Source: Lachnospiraceae bacterium XBB1006
GTDB taxonomy: Bacteria > Bacillota > Clostridia > Lachnospirales > Lachnospiraceae
NCBI GenBank assembly: GCA_900115795.1
Contig: FOXT01000013.1
Location: forward strand, 1 to 64,000
Direction of reading: 5' to 3'
DNA: 64,000 bases
Both the position numbers and the translations under genes were made by a program. Below are positions 1 through 8,218 of this stretch, piece by piece. Numbering within the stretch: position 1 is the stretch's first letter; each line of letters starts with the position of its first letter. Below the pieces are notes generated by a model. The model did not search any database, was not told where the DNA came from, and saw nothing but the letters and a program-made list of their open reading frames with translations.

Positions 1-119
1 CTCTTCTGTGTAAGAGAGTACTTAGCAGCTGCCTGTGCGCCTGTTGGAGCTACAAGGCTTAAAACCATCATTGCTGACAGAGCGCCTGCCAACAACTTCT
101 TGCTTATGCTGTTATGCAT
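1..119 (-). CDS. Secreted protein, N-terminal part only (runs off the window)
   Basis: The reverse strand opens with ATG at 119, behind an AAGGAGGA ribosome binding site at about 127-134, and stays open to the window edge (39 codons). The peptide starts MHNSISKKLLAGALSAMMVL, a textbook signal peptide with a lysine pair, a hydrophobic core and a likely cleavage after AQA, then AAKYSLTQK. In related bacteria such starts often precede cell-wall or Ig-like domain proteins, but the mature domain lies outside the window, so no function can be given. Confidence 0.75.
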   Translation of the reverse strand, partial: MHNSISKKLLAGALSAMMVLSLVAPTGAQAAAKYSLTQK

Positions 120-540
120 GTAAGCATTCCTCCTTCATTAAAAGATAAAGGAAAAATATGCGGATATTATTACTTATTATTATAAACAAATAGACTGTTA
201 GCTGAAAAAGTGCAGGAAAGCTCGCGAAATGCGGAAGTTTGGGGCTTATATCTTTTTGCGTGATTGGTCTTTCTATAAAATGTTAACGATTCAAAGTCAG
301 GGTGTAACTATAAGCAATTGTAAATGGGGGAGGTTCGTGATGTAAGTGATTGTCTTGTTATGCTCCAAAACGACGTTATGAATAAGGCATTTTATAATTA
401 TTTCGTCAGGATATTCTTTTTTTCTTAGAAATTGGTGGAATTGTTAAAAGAGGAAACAGAAAATTTCATGATTTCATGGCAGAAGATTAACTGACTTATA
501 ACGAATTGGACAAATAAAAAACGCAATCGGACGGTATAAT
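120..540. other. Gene-free stretch between the secreted-protein gene and the IS110 element
   Basis: AT-rich DNA with no convincing coding frame. On the reverse strand a TATAAT at 184-179 could be the -10 box of the secreted-protein gene, with only a weak -35. On the forward strand TATAAT at 535-540 precedes the IS110 leader. The left end of the IS element must lie in here or just downstream, but IS110 elements lack terminal inverted repeats and the exact edge cannot be read. Confidence 0.5.
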
Positions 541-663
541 TAGCGTTACAAGAAAGATGTAAGCGAATTAGTGTATTCCTCCTACCACGTGATGGTTGAA
601 TGAAGGTTCTAAACGCTTTCGTCTTTTTTTTGTGCAAAAATTAATTACAAGGAGGAGTTAAGA
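541..663 (+). ncRNA. Candidate IS110 bridge-RNA region
   Basis: Seen: after a TATAAT box (535-540), the leader between that box and the transposase start holds two small hairpins: TTACA/TGTAA (546-550 with 558-562, loop AGAAAGA) and ACCA/TGGT (584-587 with 593-596, loop CGTGA). Known: IS110-group elements encode a bridge RNA in the non-coding left end upstream of the transposase; its loops pair with target and donor DNA. Inferred: this leader is that RNA. The RNA ends and the guide loops are not determined here. Confidence 0.35.
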
Positions 664-1869
664 ATGATTTATGTGGGAATTGACGTAGCTAAAGATAAAC
701 ATGATTGCTTTATTACCAATGAAGCTGGGGAGGCTCTTTACAGCACATTTACAATTCAAAATAATCGATATGGTTTTAATGAACTATATGAGAATATTAT
801 GGCGGCCGCTGATGGACCGGATGATGTTCGGATTGGTCTAGAGGCCACAGGACATTATAGCTACAATTTATTAAGTTTCCTTGTAACAAAAGGATTAAAG
901 CCGTATGTTATCAATCCACTTCACACAAGCTTTTACAGAAAAAGTATGAGCTTGCGGAGGACCAAGACCGATAGCATCGACGCGCATACCATTGCCAGCA
1001 TGTTAATGTCGGATGTTGATCTGGAATCGTATTCGGATACACTAATACGAACGGACGAATTAAAGTCATTGACAAGATATCGTTTTGACTTGGTGAGGGA
1101 ACGCGCAAAATTAAAGACCTCGGTATCTCGTTTAATTACGATTTTATTTCCTGAGCTGGAAGGGCATGTGTCAACAATTCATTGTGCATCCGTGTATGAG
1201 CTTTTGCGTCAATATCCGAGTGCTGAGGATATTGCCAGGGTGCACTTGACGAAATTGACGAATTTGCTATCGGAGGCATCCCATGGTCATTATGGTAGGG
1301 AAAAGGCCATAGAGATTCGTGATGCAGCTCGTCATTCTATTGGAACCAATATGCCTGCAAAATCTATGGAGCTACGACATACATTGAGTCTAATTGCTGA
1401 GATGAATAGGGGAATTGAAGAAATCGAGAAGGAGATTCAGAGAATTATGGATGAGATTGATTCTCCAATTGTGACCATTCCGGGCATCCACTATGCAATG
1501 GGTGCAATGATTATTGCAGAAATTGGCGATTTTCATCGCTTTGAATCTCCGGATAAGATTTTGGCCTATGCGGGCTTATCGCCTTCGACATATCAATCCG
1601 GAAAAATTGATTCGCCATTTTCGCACATGGAGAAGCGTGGCTCCAAGTATTTGCGTTATGCGTTGTTTAATGCAACGAAATATGTTTGCATATGGGATCC
1701 GGTTTTTGCAAACTACCTGGCACGAAAAATGGAATTAGGAAAGCATTATAATGTTGCGATTTCCCATGCGGCGAAAAAACTGGTGCGTGTTATATTTCAT
1801 TTGGAAATGACAGGAGAGGCTTATAATGGAAAACCGTTAAAAAAACCAGGAATGAATTTTGAGGAATGA
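664..1869 (+). CDS. IS110-family transposase (DEDD recombinase)
   Basis: A 401-residue recombinase of the DEDD_Tnp_IS110 plus Transposase_20 architecture. The N-terminal RuvC-like domain opens MIYVGIDVAKDKH and carries candidate acidic residues D7, E60 (GLEATGHYS), D103 and D106 (TKTDSIDAH). The C-terminal half has PGIHYAMGAMIIAEIGDF and AGLSPSTYQSGK, where S312 fits the family's catalytic serine. A strong site (AAGGAGG) precedes the ATG. The frame is intact over normal family length, so the element could be active. The enzyme excises and inserts its own element through a circular intermediate. Confidence 0.95.
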   Translation: MIYVGIDVAKDKHDCFITNEAGEALYSTFTIQNNRYGFNELYENIMAAADGPDDVRIGLEATGHYSYNLLSFLVTKGLKPYVINPLHTSFYRKSMSLRRTKTDSIDAHTIASMLMSDVDLESYSDTLIRTDELKSLTRYRFDLVRERAKLKTSVSRLITILFPELEGHVSTIHCASVYELLRQYPSAEDIARVHLTKLTNLLSEASHGHYGREKAIEIRDAARHSIGTNMPAKSMELRHTLSLIAEMNRGIEEIEKEIQRIMDEIDSPIVTIPGIHYAMGAMIIAEIGDFHRFESPDKILAYAGLSPSTYQSGKIDSPFSHMEKRGSKYLRYALFNATKYVCIWDPVFANYLARKMELGKHYNVAISHAAKKLVRVIFHLEMTGEAYNGKPLKKPGMNFEE

Positions 1870-1938
1870 TTGAATACGTACACCGCTTTGTGATAGAATG
1901 GGAAAGGAAAGAGCATGTTTAAAAGGAGCGATGAAGTC

Positions 1939-2790
1939 ATGAAGATTAAGAAGAAGTATCAGGGAATCTTCTTTATAATATGTGCGGCGTTTTTCTTTTC
2001 CCTGATGACATTTTTTGTTCGCTTAGCGGGGGACGTACCTACATTTCAAAAGAGTTTCTTTCGAAACATTGTGGCAGCAGTGTTTGCGGTTTCGATACTG
2101 GCACGGAGTGAAGAAAAATTTAAAGTGCTTTCAACAAGTTGGATATCACTCTTCCTACGAGCGGGATTTGGAACCGCGGCATTGATTGCCAATTTTTACG
2201 CAGTTGATCATATGAATTTGGCGGATGCGAATATTTTAAATAAGCTTTCACCGTTTTTTGCTATTTTGATGTCACGTGTGATTTTGAAGGAAAAACCATC
2301 AAAACAGGATTTGATAACTGTGTTTATTGCCTTTGCTGGCGCGGTTTTGGTGGCAAAACCAACTGGGAATATGGGGATTTTACCGGCGGCGCTTGGCATT
2401 TTCGGTGGCTTTGGTGCCGGAGTTGCGTACACCTTTGTGCGTAAGATGGGAATGCAAGGAGAGCGTGGGGCGGTGATAGTGGCCTTTTTCTCCGTCTTTT
2501 CCACCCTCGTTACCTTGCCAAGTCTATTGTTTGACTACCATCCGATGACAATGAATCAGTTACTTTGCTTAGTTTTTGCAGGTTTTGCGGGGATGGGTGG
2601 TCAGTTTTCCATCACAAAGGCATATACCAAGGCTCCTGCCAAGGAGATTTCTGTGTACGACTATACGCAGGTGCTGTTTGCGGCGATGTTGGGGTTGGTA
2701 TTTTTTGACCAGGTACCGGATGTATATAGTTTGACAGGGTACATAATTATTATTGGCGCGGCAATTTTTCGTACTCTGCGGCTATCCTAG
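1939..2790 (+). CDS. DMT-superfamily (EamA) permease
   Basis: About 283 residues with roughly ten hydrophobic segments in two EamA halves; the first begins just after MKIKKKYQGIFFII. EamA proteins export or import small metabolites; the substrate cannot be told. ATG 1939 was chosen because AAAAGGAG (1921-1928) sits 10 bases before it; an in-frame ATG at 1915 is a possible longer start (+8 residues). The gene lies directly behind the IS110 element, so its native promoter may have been displaced. Its 3' end overlaps the convergent LysR gene by 9 bp. Neighbouring divergent regulators often control such permeases, but here the LysR gene is convergent. Confidence 0.88.
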   Translation: MKIKKKYQGIFFIICAAFFFSLMTFFVRLAGDVPTFQKSFFRNIVAAVFAVSILARSEEKFKVLSTSWISLFLRAGFGTAALIANFYAVDHMNLADANILNKLSPFFAILMSRVILKEKPSKQDLITVFIAFAGAVLVAKPTGNMGILPAALGIFGGFGAGVAYTFVRKMGMQGERGAVIVAFFSVFSTLVTLPSLLFDYHPMTMNQLLCLVFAGFAGMGGQFSITKAYTKAPAKEISVYDYTQVLFAAMLGLVFFDQVPDVYSLTGYIIIIGAAIFRTLRLS

Positions 2791-3720
2791 GATACGTTTT
2801 GTTAAATCAATAAAATCCTTGGCAGCTTCCGAAAGGTAACGGTCTGGATTATAAGCGATGGCCAACTGTTCGGTTGTGGTGGAGCTTTGCAAGGGGTAAA
2901 AATCAACCCGCTGGGTATCCATTGTGTTGGCTGAGAGCGTGGTGGCGCCGCGGAGGAACATTTCCGGATAGACGGCAATGCCCATGCCACGCTGCGCCAA
3001 TGCAAAAGCGGTTTGAATGTTGGTGGTTTCAATTAAAATATGTGGATTAATATGTTGTTTTTTAAAGTAGGAGTCCAGTATCGTACGGATACGGTCTCCT
3101 TTTTTTAATAGAATGAAGGGTTGTTCTTTGAAAGCGGAAATATCCACGGTTTCGTGAAATTTTGCGCGCATTTTGGCACAGTCTTCACCAAAAAGGTCTT
3201 CCATAATGGGTACCGGCACAACTAAAAATAGTCGATCCGGAGATATTTCCGTAATCTGCGCATTGACGGTGTAGAAGGGTGTGAAGCCAAGTACTAGATC
3301 TACAAAGCCATGCTGAAGGCTATCCTCCAGGTCCCGGGCATTGGCCTCTTCGATTTTTACATCAATATAGGGATGTGTTCGATGGAATTCCGGTAGTAGT
3401 AGAGGCAAAAGTGCCTGTCCGCGTGTGTGGGTAATACCCAGAGTGAGTTCGCCGCGGATGTTGCCGGAGATGTCGTTTACTTCGGCAAGGAACTGGCTGT
3501 GTAAATCCAGAATCTGGTTGCTTGTTTCGACCAGGCGCTTGCCGGCATAGGTGAGGGTTAGGGATTTTCCACGCTCAAATAATTCGCAACCAAGTTCATG
3601 CTCAAGTTTAGTTATGTGGTTTGAAAGTGCCTGCTGTGAGATATGTAACCGGTGGGAAGCGCGGGTAAAATTCATTTCTTCAGCAGCAGTTAAAAAGTAT
3701 TTTAGATTCGAAAAATTCAT
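2782..3720 (-). CDS. LysR-family transcriptional regulator
   Basis: A 312-residue protein with the N-terminal winged HTH of LysR proteins: it begins MNFSNLKYFLTAAEEMNFTR, followed by the recognition-helix stretch SQQALSNHITKLEHELG, then a periplasmic-binding-like effector domain (about 90-300). AGGAGAAG precedes the ATG. It is divergent from the 2-oxoacid:ferredoxin oxidoreductase operon across a 218-bp region that holds two ACAAC/GTTGT inverted repeats, the classic layout for a LysR protein controlling its divergent neighbour and itself. The inducer is unknown; a 2-oxoacid or CoA metabolite is a guess from context. Confidence 0.93.
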   Translation of the reverse strand: MNFSNLKYFLTAAEEMNFTRASHRLHISQQALSNHITKLEHELGCELFERGKSLTLTYAGKRLVETSNQILDLHSQFLAEVNDISGNIRGELTLGITHTRGQALLPLLLPEFHRTHPYIDVKIEEANARDLEDSLQHGFVDLVLGFTPFYTVNAQITEISPDRLFLVVPVPIMEDLFGEDCAKMRAKFHETVDISAFKEQPFILLKKGDRIRTILDSYFKKQHINPHILIETTNIQTAFALAQRGMGIAVYPEMFLRGATTLSANTMDTQRVDFYPLQSSTTTEQLAIAYNPDRYLSEAAKDFIDLTKRILG

Positions 3721-3768
3721 AACAACGTACTTCTCCTATTTGTCTTGTGTTTCTCTTATTGATATTCT

Positions 3769-3815
3769 ACAACTGGTTGTGGTGCGAGTCAAGGAGCCAC
3801 AACTTTTTTGTTGTG
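3769..3815. promoter_or_regulatory. Tandem inverted repeats, likely LysR operator
   Basis: Two dyads share the half-site ACAAC/GTTGT: ACAAC-TG-GTTGT (3769-3780) and CACAAC-tttttt-GTTGTG (3798-3815). The inner halves also pair as GTTGTGG (3776-3782) and CCACAAC (3797-3803). They lie between the divergent LysR and oxidoreductase starts. Several half-sites with varied spacing suit a LysR tetramer that shifts position on ligand binding. Confidence 0.55.
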
Positions 3816-3938
3816 ACAAACTGTACAAAAAAAGTGTTTTATTTGTGTATTCTCTAGTGATATTATTAAACAGGATTCAGTTTGCACGTTAGAAGTGCAC
3901 AAAAGGGAAGTATTCAAAAATAAGGAAGGTTAGAAACT

Positions 3939-4163
3939 ATGGCACAGAAGAAATTAATACTTAATGCCGCTTGGTGCAAGGGCTGTGGTATCTGTGAGGC
4001 TTTTTGTCCGAAGCAGGTATTGGCCTTACAGGGTGAGAAAATCACCATTGCAAAACCGGAAGATTGTATTTTCTGTGGTCAGTGCGAACAGCGTTGCCCA
4101 GACTATGCAATTTACATTGAAGAAGAGATTGAGGAGGTAAACCAATGGGTAAAACCGTATTAA
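3939..4163 (+). CDS. korD: 2-oxoacid:ferredoxin oxidoreductase, delta (2x[4Fe-4S]) subunit
   Basis: A 74-residue bacterial-ferredoxin-type protein with two complete CxxCxxCxxxC motifs, C13/C16/C19/C23 and C43/C46/C49/C53, each binding a [4Fe-4S] cluster. In this enzyme family the subunit passes electrons from the thiamine-diphosphate site to ferredoxin. First gene of the operon; its 3' end overlaps korA by 19 bp, pointing to translational coupling and fixed subunit ratio. The symbol follows the 2-oxoglutarate enzyme; a branched-chain 2-oxoacid (Vor) enzyme has the same architecture. Confidence 0.92.
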   Translation: MAQKKLILNAAWCKGCGICEAFCPKQVLALQGEKITIAKPEDCIFCGQCEQRCPDYAIYIEEEIEEVNQWVKPY

Positions 4164-5278
4164 TGCAAGGAAATGAGGCTTGCGTAGAAGGTGCAATCGC
4201 TGCTGGAATGAGATTCTATGCAGGTTACCCAATTACTCCTTCTACTGAAATAGCAGAGAATTCTGCAGTTCGTCTTCCGCAAGTAGGCGGAAAATTTATT
4301 CAAATGGAAGATGAAATCTCCAGTATGGCCGCTGTAATCGGTGCGTCTGCTGCAGGTGTAAAGGCAATGACTGCAAGTAGTGGTCCTGGTTTTTCGTTAA
4401 AACAGGAAAACTTGGGTTATGCGTGTATTGCGGAGATTCCATGTGTAATTGTTGATGTACAGCGTTCCGGTCCGTCAACCGGTCTTCCAACCAGTCCGTC
4501 TCAGGCCGATGTAATGCAGTCCAGATGGGGAACACATGGCGATCATCCTATGATTGTTATTTCTCCGTCTAGTGTACGCGAGACCTATGATTTGGCGATT
4601 CGTTGTTTCAACTTGGCTGAGAAATATCGTACACCGGTTATTTTCCTGATGGATGAAATTGTAGGACATCTTCGTGAAGGTATCGAAATCCCGGATCCGA
4701 AGAGTCTGGAGATTATCAACCGTCCGGTTCGCCGTTATGCGAAGCAGAATGGACTTCCATATCATGTAGAGGAAGGAAAATATGTTCCGGAGATGCTTCC
4801 ATTTGGACAGGGCCAGCGTTATCATATTACAGGTCTTGCTCATAACGAAAGTGGTTTCCCGACGAATGACAACAAAGAGGCTGGAAAATTGTTCCGCCGT
4901 TTACTTGATAAAGTTAAGAACAACCGTGATGATATCGTGCAAGTGGAAGAAGTTATGTGCGAGGATGCAGATGCTGTTGTTGTTTGCTTTGGTGGTACTG
5001 CAAGAGCTGCGGTGACTGCTGTGAAACAGGCCAGAAATAGAGGCATCAAGGCAGGTATGTTCCGCCCGATTACCATTTGGCCATTCCCTGACAAGGAGTT
5101 AGAGGCACTTTCCAAGAAGGTAAAACGTATTGTTGTTGCTGAGCACAACGATGGACAGATTCTTTTGGAAGTACAGCGTATTGTCAAGGATAACTGTGAG
5201 GTAGATTTCATCGGAAGAATCGATGGTTCGGTTATGACACCACGTGAGATTCTTTCTAAGATTGAGGGGGCAAAATAA
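4145..5278 (+). CDS. korA: 2-oxoacid:ferredoxin oxidoreductase, alpha subunit
   Basis: 377 residues with the POR_N pyrimidine-binding domain (GNEACVEGAIAAGMRFYAGY; YPITPSTEIAE), the central region with the TASSGPGFSLKQENLGYA stretch, and a C-terminal transketolase-C-like domain II. Together with KorB it makes the thiamine-diphosphate active site that decarboxylates a 2-oxoacid to an acyl-CoA, reducing ferredoxin. AGGAGG lies a few bases before the ATG inside korD. Its stop overlaps the korB start by one base. Substrate range cannot be fixed from sequence alone. Confidence 0.94.
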   Translation: MGKTVLMQGNEACVEGAIAAGMRFYAGYPITPSTEIAENSAVRLPQVGGKFIQMEDEISSMAAVIGASAAGVKAMTASSGPGFSLKQENLGYACIAEIPCVIVDVQRSGPSTGLPTSPSQADVMQSRWGTHGDHPMIVISPSSVRETYDLAIRCFNLAEKYRTPVIFLMDEIVGHLREGIEIPDPKSLEIINRPVRRYAKQNGLPYHVEEGKYVPEMLPFGQGQRYHITGLAHNESGFPTNDNKEAGKLFRRLLDKVKNNRDDIVQVEEVMCEDADAVVVCFGGTARAAVTAVKQARNRGIKAGMFRPITIWPFPDKELEALSKKVKRIVVAEHNDGQILLEVQRIVKDNCEVDFIGRIDGSVMTPREILSKIEGAK

Positions 5279-6123
5279 TGGCAAGCGAATTAATTAATAA
5301 ATATATGCGTCCGGAGCACTTACCACACATTTGGTGCCCTGGATGTGGAAATGGAATTTTGATGCGAAATGTTGCACAGGCAATCGATAACCTGGGACTT
5401 GACCACGATAAAGTTGTTATTGTATCCGGTATCGGATGTTCTTCCCGTGCAGCTGGTTATATGGATTTTAACACAATCCACACGACGCATGGACGTGCAA
5501 TTGCTTTTGCAACCGGAATTAAATTGGCAAATCCGGAGTTGGAAGTAATCGTAATCGCTGGTGACGGTGATATCTCTGCAATCGGTGGTAACCACCTGAT
5601 TCATGCGGCAAGAAGAAATATTGGAATTACAGTTGTTGTGTTTAATAACAATATTTACGGTATGACCGGTGGACAGTATTCTCCAACAACTCCGCGTGGA
5701 GAAAAGGGTACTACGGCACCATATGGAAACATTGATCGTTCTTTTGACATTGCAGGGCTTGCATATGGCGCAGGTGCTTCTTTCGCGGCAAGAGGAAGTT
5801 CTTATCATGTACAGCAGACCACTGCTTATATCCAGCAGGGAATTTTACATAAAGGATTTTCTATCATTGATTGTGCAAGTGTTTGCCCGACTTACTATGG
5901 ACGTAAGAATAAGAAGGGTAGCGCGGTTGATATGATGAAGTATCAGCGTGACAATGCGGTTATGCAAGAGAAGGCAGTGCAGATGTCTGCAGAAGAATTG
6001 AAGGGAAAACTAGTTATCGGTGTATTGGCGCATACCAATTATCCGGAATTTACGGCAGAATATCAGAAATTGATTGACCGTTTAGGAAGGGAGGCTGAAG
6101 AGCGTGAGCGCGAAGGCAAGTAA
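5278..6123 (+). CDS. korB: 2-oxoacid:ferredoxin oxidoreductase, beta (TPP-binding) subunit
   Basis: 281 residues carrying the thiamine-diphosphate motif: GDGDISAIGGNHLIHAARRN followed by FNNNIYGMTGGQYSPTT. The CPGCGNGI motif near residue 20 is the family's N-terminal signature. MTGGQxSPTT is typical of KorB-type subunits (2-oxoglutarate or 2-oxoisovalerate enzymes) rather than pyruvate enzymes. It starts at the last base of korA and runs 20 bp into korC. The enzyme is cytoplasmic and oxygen-sensitive as a family. Confidence 0.94.
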   Translation: MASELINKYMRPEHLPHIWCPGCGNGILMRNVAQAIDNLGLDHDKVVIVSGIGCSSRAAGYMDFNTIHTTHGRAIAFATGIKLANPELEVIVIAGDGDISAIGGNHLIHAARRNIGITVVVFNNNIYGMTGGQYSPTTPRGEKGTTAPYGNIDRSFDIAGLAYGAGASFAARGSSYHVQQTTAYIQQGILHKGFSIIDCASVCPTYYGRKNKKGSAVDMMKYQRDNAVMQEKAVQMSAEELKGKLVIGVLAHTNYPEFTAEYQKLIDRLGREAEEREREGK

Positions 6124-6667
6124 ACAGAGCAAAAAAATGGAAATTCGTCTGGCAGGCAGCGGCGGACAGGGAATAATCCTTGCAACCATTATTTTGGCAG
6201 AAGCCGCGTTGGAGGCCGGAAAATATACTGCACAGTCTCAGTCATATGGACCGGAGGCTCGTGGAGGTATGTGTAAGGCTGAGGTTTTGATTGACGAAGA
6301 ACCGATTGGTTATACAAAAGTTGAGAATCCGACATTCCTGATGGCGTTGACCCAGCAGTCTTTGGAAAAATATGCGAAAACAGTCGACAAAGATTGTGTG
6401 ATTCTGGTGGATTCTTCATTGAGCGTTCCGGATTATTTGGATCCGAAACAAGTGACAAAAGCACCGATTTTAGAGACGGCGGTTAAGGGCGTTGGAAAAG
6501 CATTTACCGCAAATATTGTGGCAGTTGCTGCAATTAACGCTTTACTGGGACTTGTTGAGTATAAAGATTTGCGTACGGCAGTTCTTTCTCATGTTCCGAA
6601 GGGAACAGAGGAAATCAATGAAAAAGCATTGAAATTAGGCGCAGAAATCATCAAAAATATCAAATAG
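6104..6667 (+). CDS. korC: 2-oxoacid:ferredoxin oxidoreductase, gamma subunit
   Basis: 187 residues of the POR/KOR gamma family: the signature MEIRLAGSGGQGIILA is followed by AQSQSYGPEARGGMCKAEVL. The GTG start at 6104 is supported by GGGAGG about 9 bases upstream; ATG 6137 is an internal alternative. It ends the four-gene oxidoreductase operon in the order delta-alpha-beta-gamma. The next gene follows after 60 bp containing a hairpin, so it may be co-transcribed at a lower level. Confidence 0.93.
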   Translation: MSAKASKQSKKMEIRLAGSGGQGIILATIILAEAALEAGKYTAQSQSYGPEARGGMCKAEVLIDEEPIGYTKVENPTFLMALTQQSLEKYAKTVDKDCVILVDSSLSVPDYLDPKQVTKAPILETAVKGVGKAFTANIVAVAAINALLGLVEYKDLRTAVLSHVPKGTEEINEKALKLGAEIIKNIK

Positions 6668-6685
6668 AACATAAAGAAGTGTGAA

Positions 6686-6705
6686 GGGCAACAAATATGT
6701 TGCCC
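6686..6705 (+). terminator. Intercistronic hairpin between korC and the CoA-transferase gene
   Basis: A perfect 7-bp stem, GGGCAAC/GTTGCCC, with loop AAATAT, followed by only three T residues. It looks like a partial terminator or an mRNA-stability hairpin rather than a full stop, and it lies 22 bases before the next ATG. Confidence 0.5.
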
Positions 6706-6727
6706 TTTGCGTGCGGAAAGGAAAAGT

Positions 6728-8206
6728 ATGTACGAAGACAGAATTTTGAATGCTGCGGTTCTTGACAAAGTAATGAGTGCAGAGGAAGCGGCCAGCCTGA
6801 TTAAAGAAAATATGAAATTAGGATTTTCCGGATTTACGTCAGCTGGATATGCTAAGAAAGTACCAACAGCCATTGCGAAGCAGGGGACAGCAAAAAATTT
6901 GACAGTAATTACAGGTGCCTCTACCGGAAAAGAATTGGATGGAGAATTGGCAAAGGCCGGATTGATGGGACGTCGTTATCCGTTTCAGTCAGATAAAGAT
7001 AGTAGAAATAGTATCAATGCAGGTGATACAAAATATGCAGACATTCATCTAAGCGTGCTACCGAGAATGGTTCGCCAGGGGATTTTTGGTGAAATGGATT
7101 ACACCATCGTGGAGTGTTGTATGATAACAGAAGAAGGTATTGTGCCAACATTAACTGTTGGTGCAACCAACGCGCTTGTGGAGCACTCTAAGAAGGTTAT
7201 CGTAGAACTGAATACGGCGGTGCCAAAGGAAGTATATGGCATGCATGATATTATTTCGCCGGAGGAAGGGAAACCGATTGATATCTGTAAACCGTTGGAT
7301 CGTGTGGGACTTACCTATATTCCATGTCCGGCTGAAAAAATTGCGGCGGTTGTTATCAATGATGAAGTGGGAGCAACACCGGTGTTTAAGGAACCGGACG
7401 AGGTGTCTGCTAAAATTGCAGAGCATATCGTATCCTTTTTAAAAGAAGAAGTGAAGAAAGGACGTTTGCCGGAAAACTTATATCCATTGCAGTCCGGTGT
7501 GGGGGCTGTGGCAAATGCAGTGCTGGCAGGACTATCCGGAGCTGGATTTAAACACTTATCCATGTATACTGAGGTGGGACAGGATTCGGCTGTGGACTTG
7601 ATTCATGCCGGAATCATGGACAGCTTATCCGCTACAGCGGTATCTTTGTCAAAAGAGGGATTACAGAAATTTTATGATAACTTTGATAATGTAAAAGATA
7701 AGATTGTGTTGCGTCCACAGGATGTAAGCAATCATCCGGAAATGGTACGCCGCATGAACATCATTGCAATGAACACGGCAATTGAGGCGGATATTTATGG
7801 AAATGTAAACTCTACACATATCATTGGAACGAAGATGATGAATGGTGTGGGAGGATCCGGTGATTTTGCGAGAAACGCAGCGATTTCCATTTTTATGACA
7901 CCATCCCTTGCGAAAGACGGCAAAATTTCCAGTATTGTGCCGATGGTTACGCATGTGGACAGTTGTGAGCATGACGTATGCGTGCTGGTGACGGAGCAGG
8001 GATTAGCAGACTTACGTGGACTTTCTCCAAAAGAGCGTGCAGAACTTATTATTGAAAAATGTGCGCATCCGTCCTATAAAGAAGAACTTCGAGAATATTT
8101 TAGACACGCACAGGAAGTGTCACAGAGTCAGCATACACCGCATGATTTGGCGCACTGCTTTGATATGCATCGGAGATTTTTGGAGACAGGCACCATGCAG
8201 AAGTAA
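6728..8206 (+). CDS. Acetyl-CoA hydrolase/transferase family (succinate-type CoA-transferase)
   Basis: About 492 residues of the AcCoA_hydro family (AarC, Cat1, Ach1 relatives). The stretch MYTEVGQDSAVDLIHAG contains the glutamate that forms the glutamyl-CoA thioester in this family, and VGGSGDFARNA is the conserved C-terminal glycine loop. ATG 6728 follows GGAAAGGAAAAG; a TTG at 6707 would sit inside the hairpin and is less likely. The family moves CoA between acids such as succinate and acetate. Behind a 2-oxoacid oxidoreductase it could trade the CoA of succinyl-CoA or another acyl-CoA for acetate. Confidence 0.92.
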   Translation: MYEDRILNAAVLDKVMSAEEAASLIKENMKLGFSGFTSAGYAKKVPTAIAKQGTAKNLTVITGASTGKELDGELAKAGLMGRRYPFQSDKDSRNSINAGDTKYADIHLSVLPRMVRQGIFGEMDYTIVECCMITEEGIVPTLTVGATNALVEHSKKVIVELNTAVPKEVYGMHDIISPEEGKPIDICKPLDRVGLTYIPCPAEKIAAVVINDEVGATPVFKEPDEVSAKIAEHIVSFLKEEVKKGRLPENLYPLQSGVGAVANAVLAGLSGAGFKHLSMYTEVGQDSAVDLIHAGIMDSLSATAVSLSKEGLQKFYDNFDNVKDKIVLRPQDVSNHPEMVRRMNIIAMNTAIEADIYGNVNSTHIIGTKMMNGVGGSGDFARNAAISIFMTPSLAKDGKISSIVPMVTHVDSCEHDVCVLVTEQGLADLRGLSPKERAELIIEKCAHPSYKEELREYFRHAQEVSQSQHTPHDLAHCFDMHRRFLETGTMQK

Positions 8207-8218
8207 TAAGGAGCAACT

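Larger units (their letters stand above)
541..1910 (+). mobile_element. IS110-family insertion sequence (edges approximate)
   Basis: One transposase gene preceded by a structured non-coding leader and followed within about 70 bp by the next gene's start. That asymmetry (long non-coding left end, very short right end) is the usual layout of the IS110 group rather than the IS1111 group. No terminal inverted repeats or target duplications are visible, as expected for this family. The right edge must fall between the transposase stop (1869) and the DMT permease start (1939). Confidence 0.6.

Noticed and set aside
425-637. 70-residue reverse-strand frame upstream of the IS110 transposase
   Set aside because: No ribosome binding site or recognisable domain, and it covers the candidate bridge-RNA region.
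6686-6705. Full terminator splitting the oxidoreductase operon from the CoA-transferase gene
   Set aside because: Only three Ts follow the 7-bp stem, and no promoter is visible before the CoA-transferase start; partial read-through is more likely.
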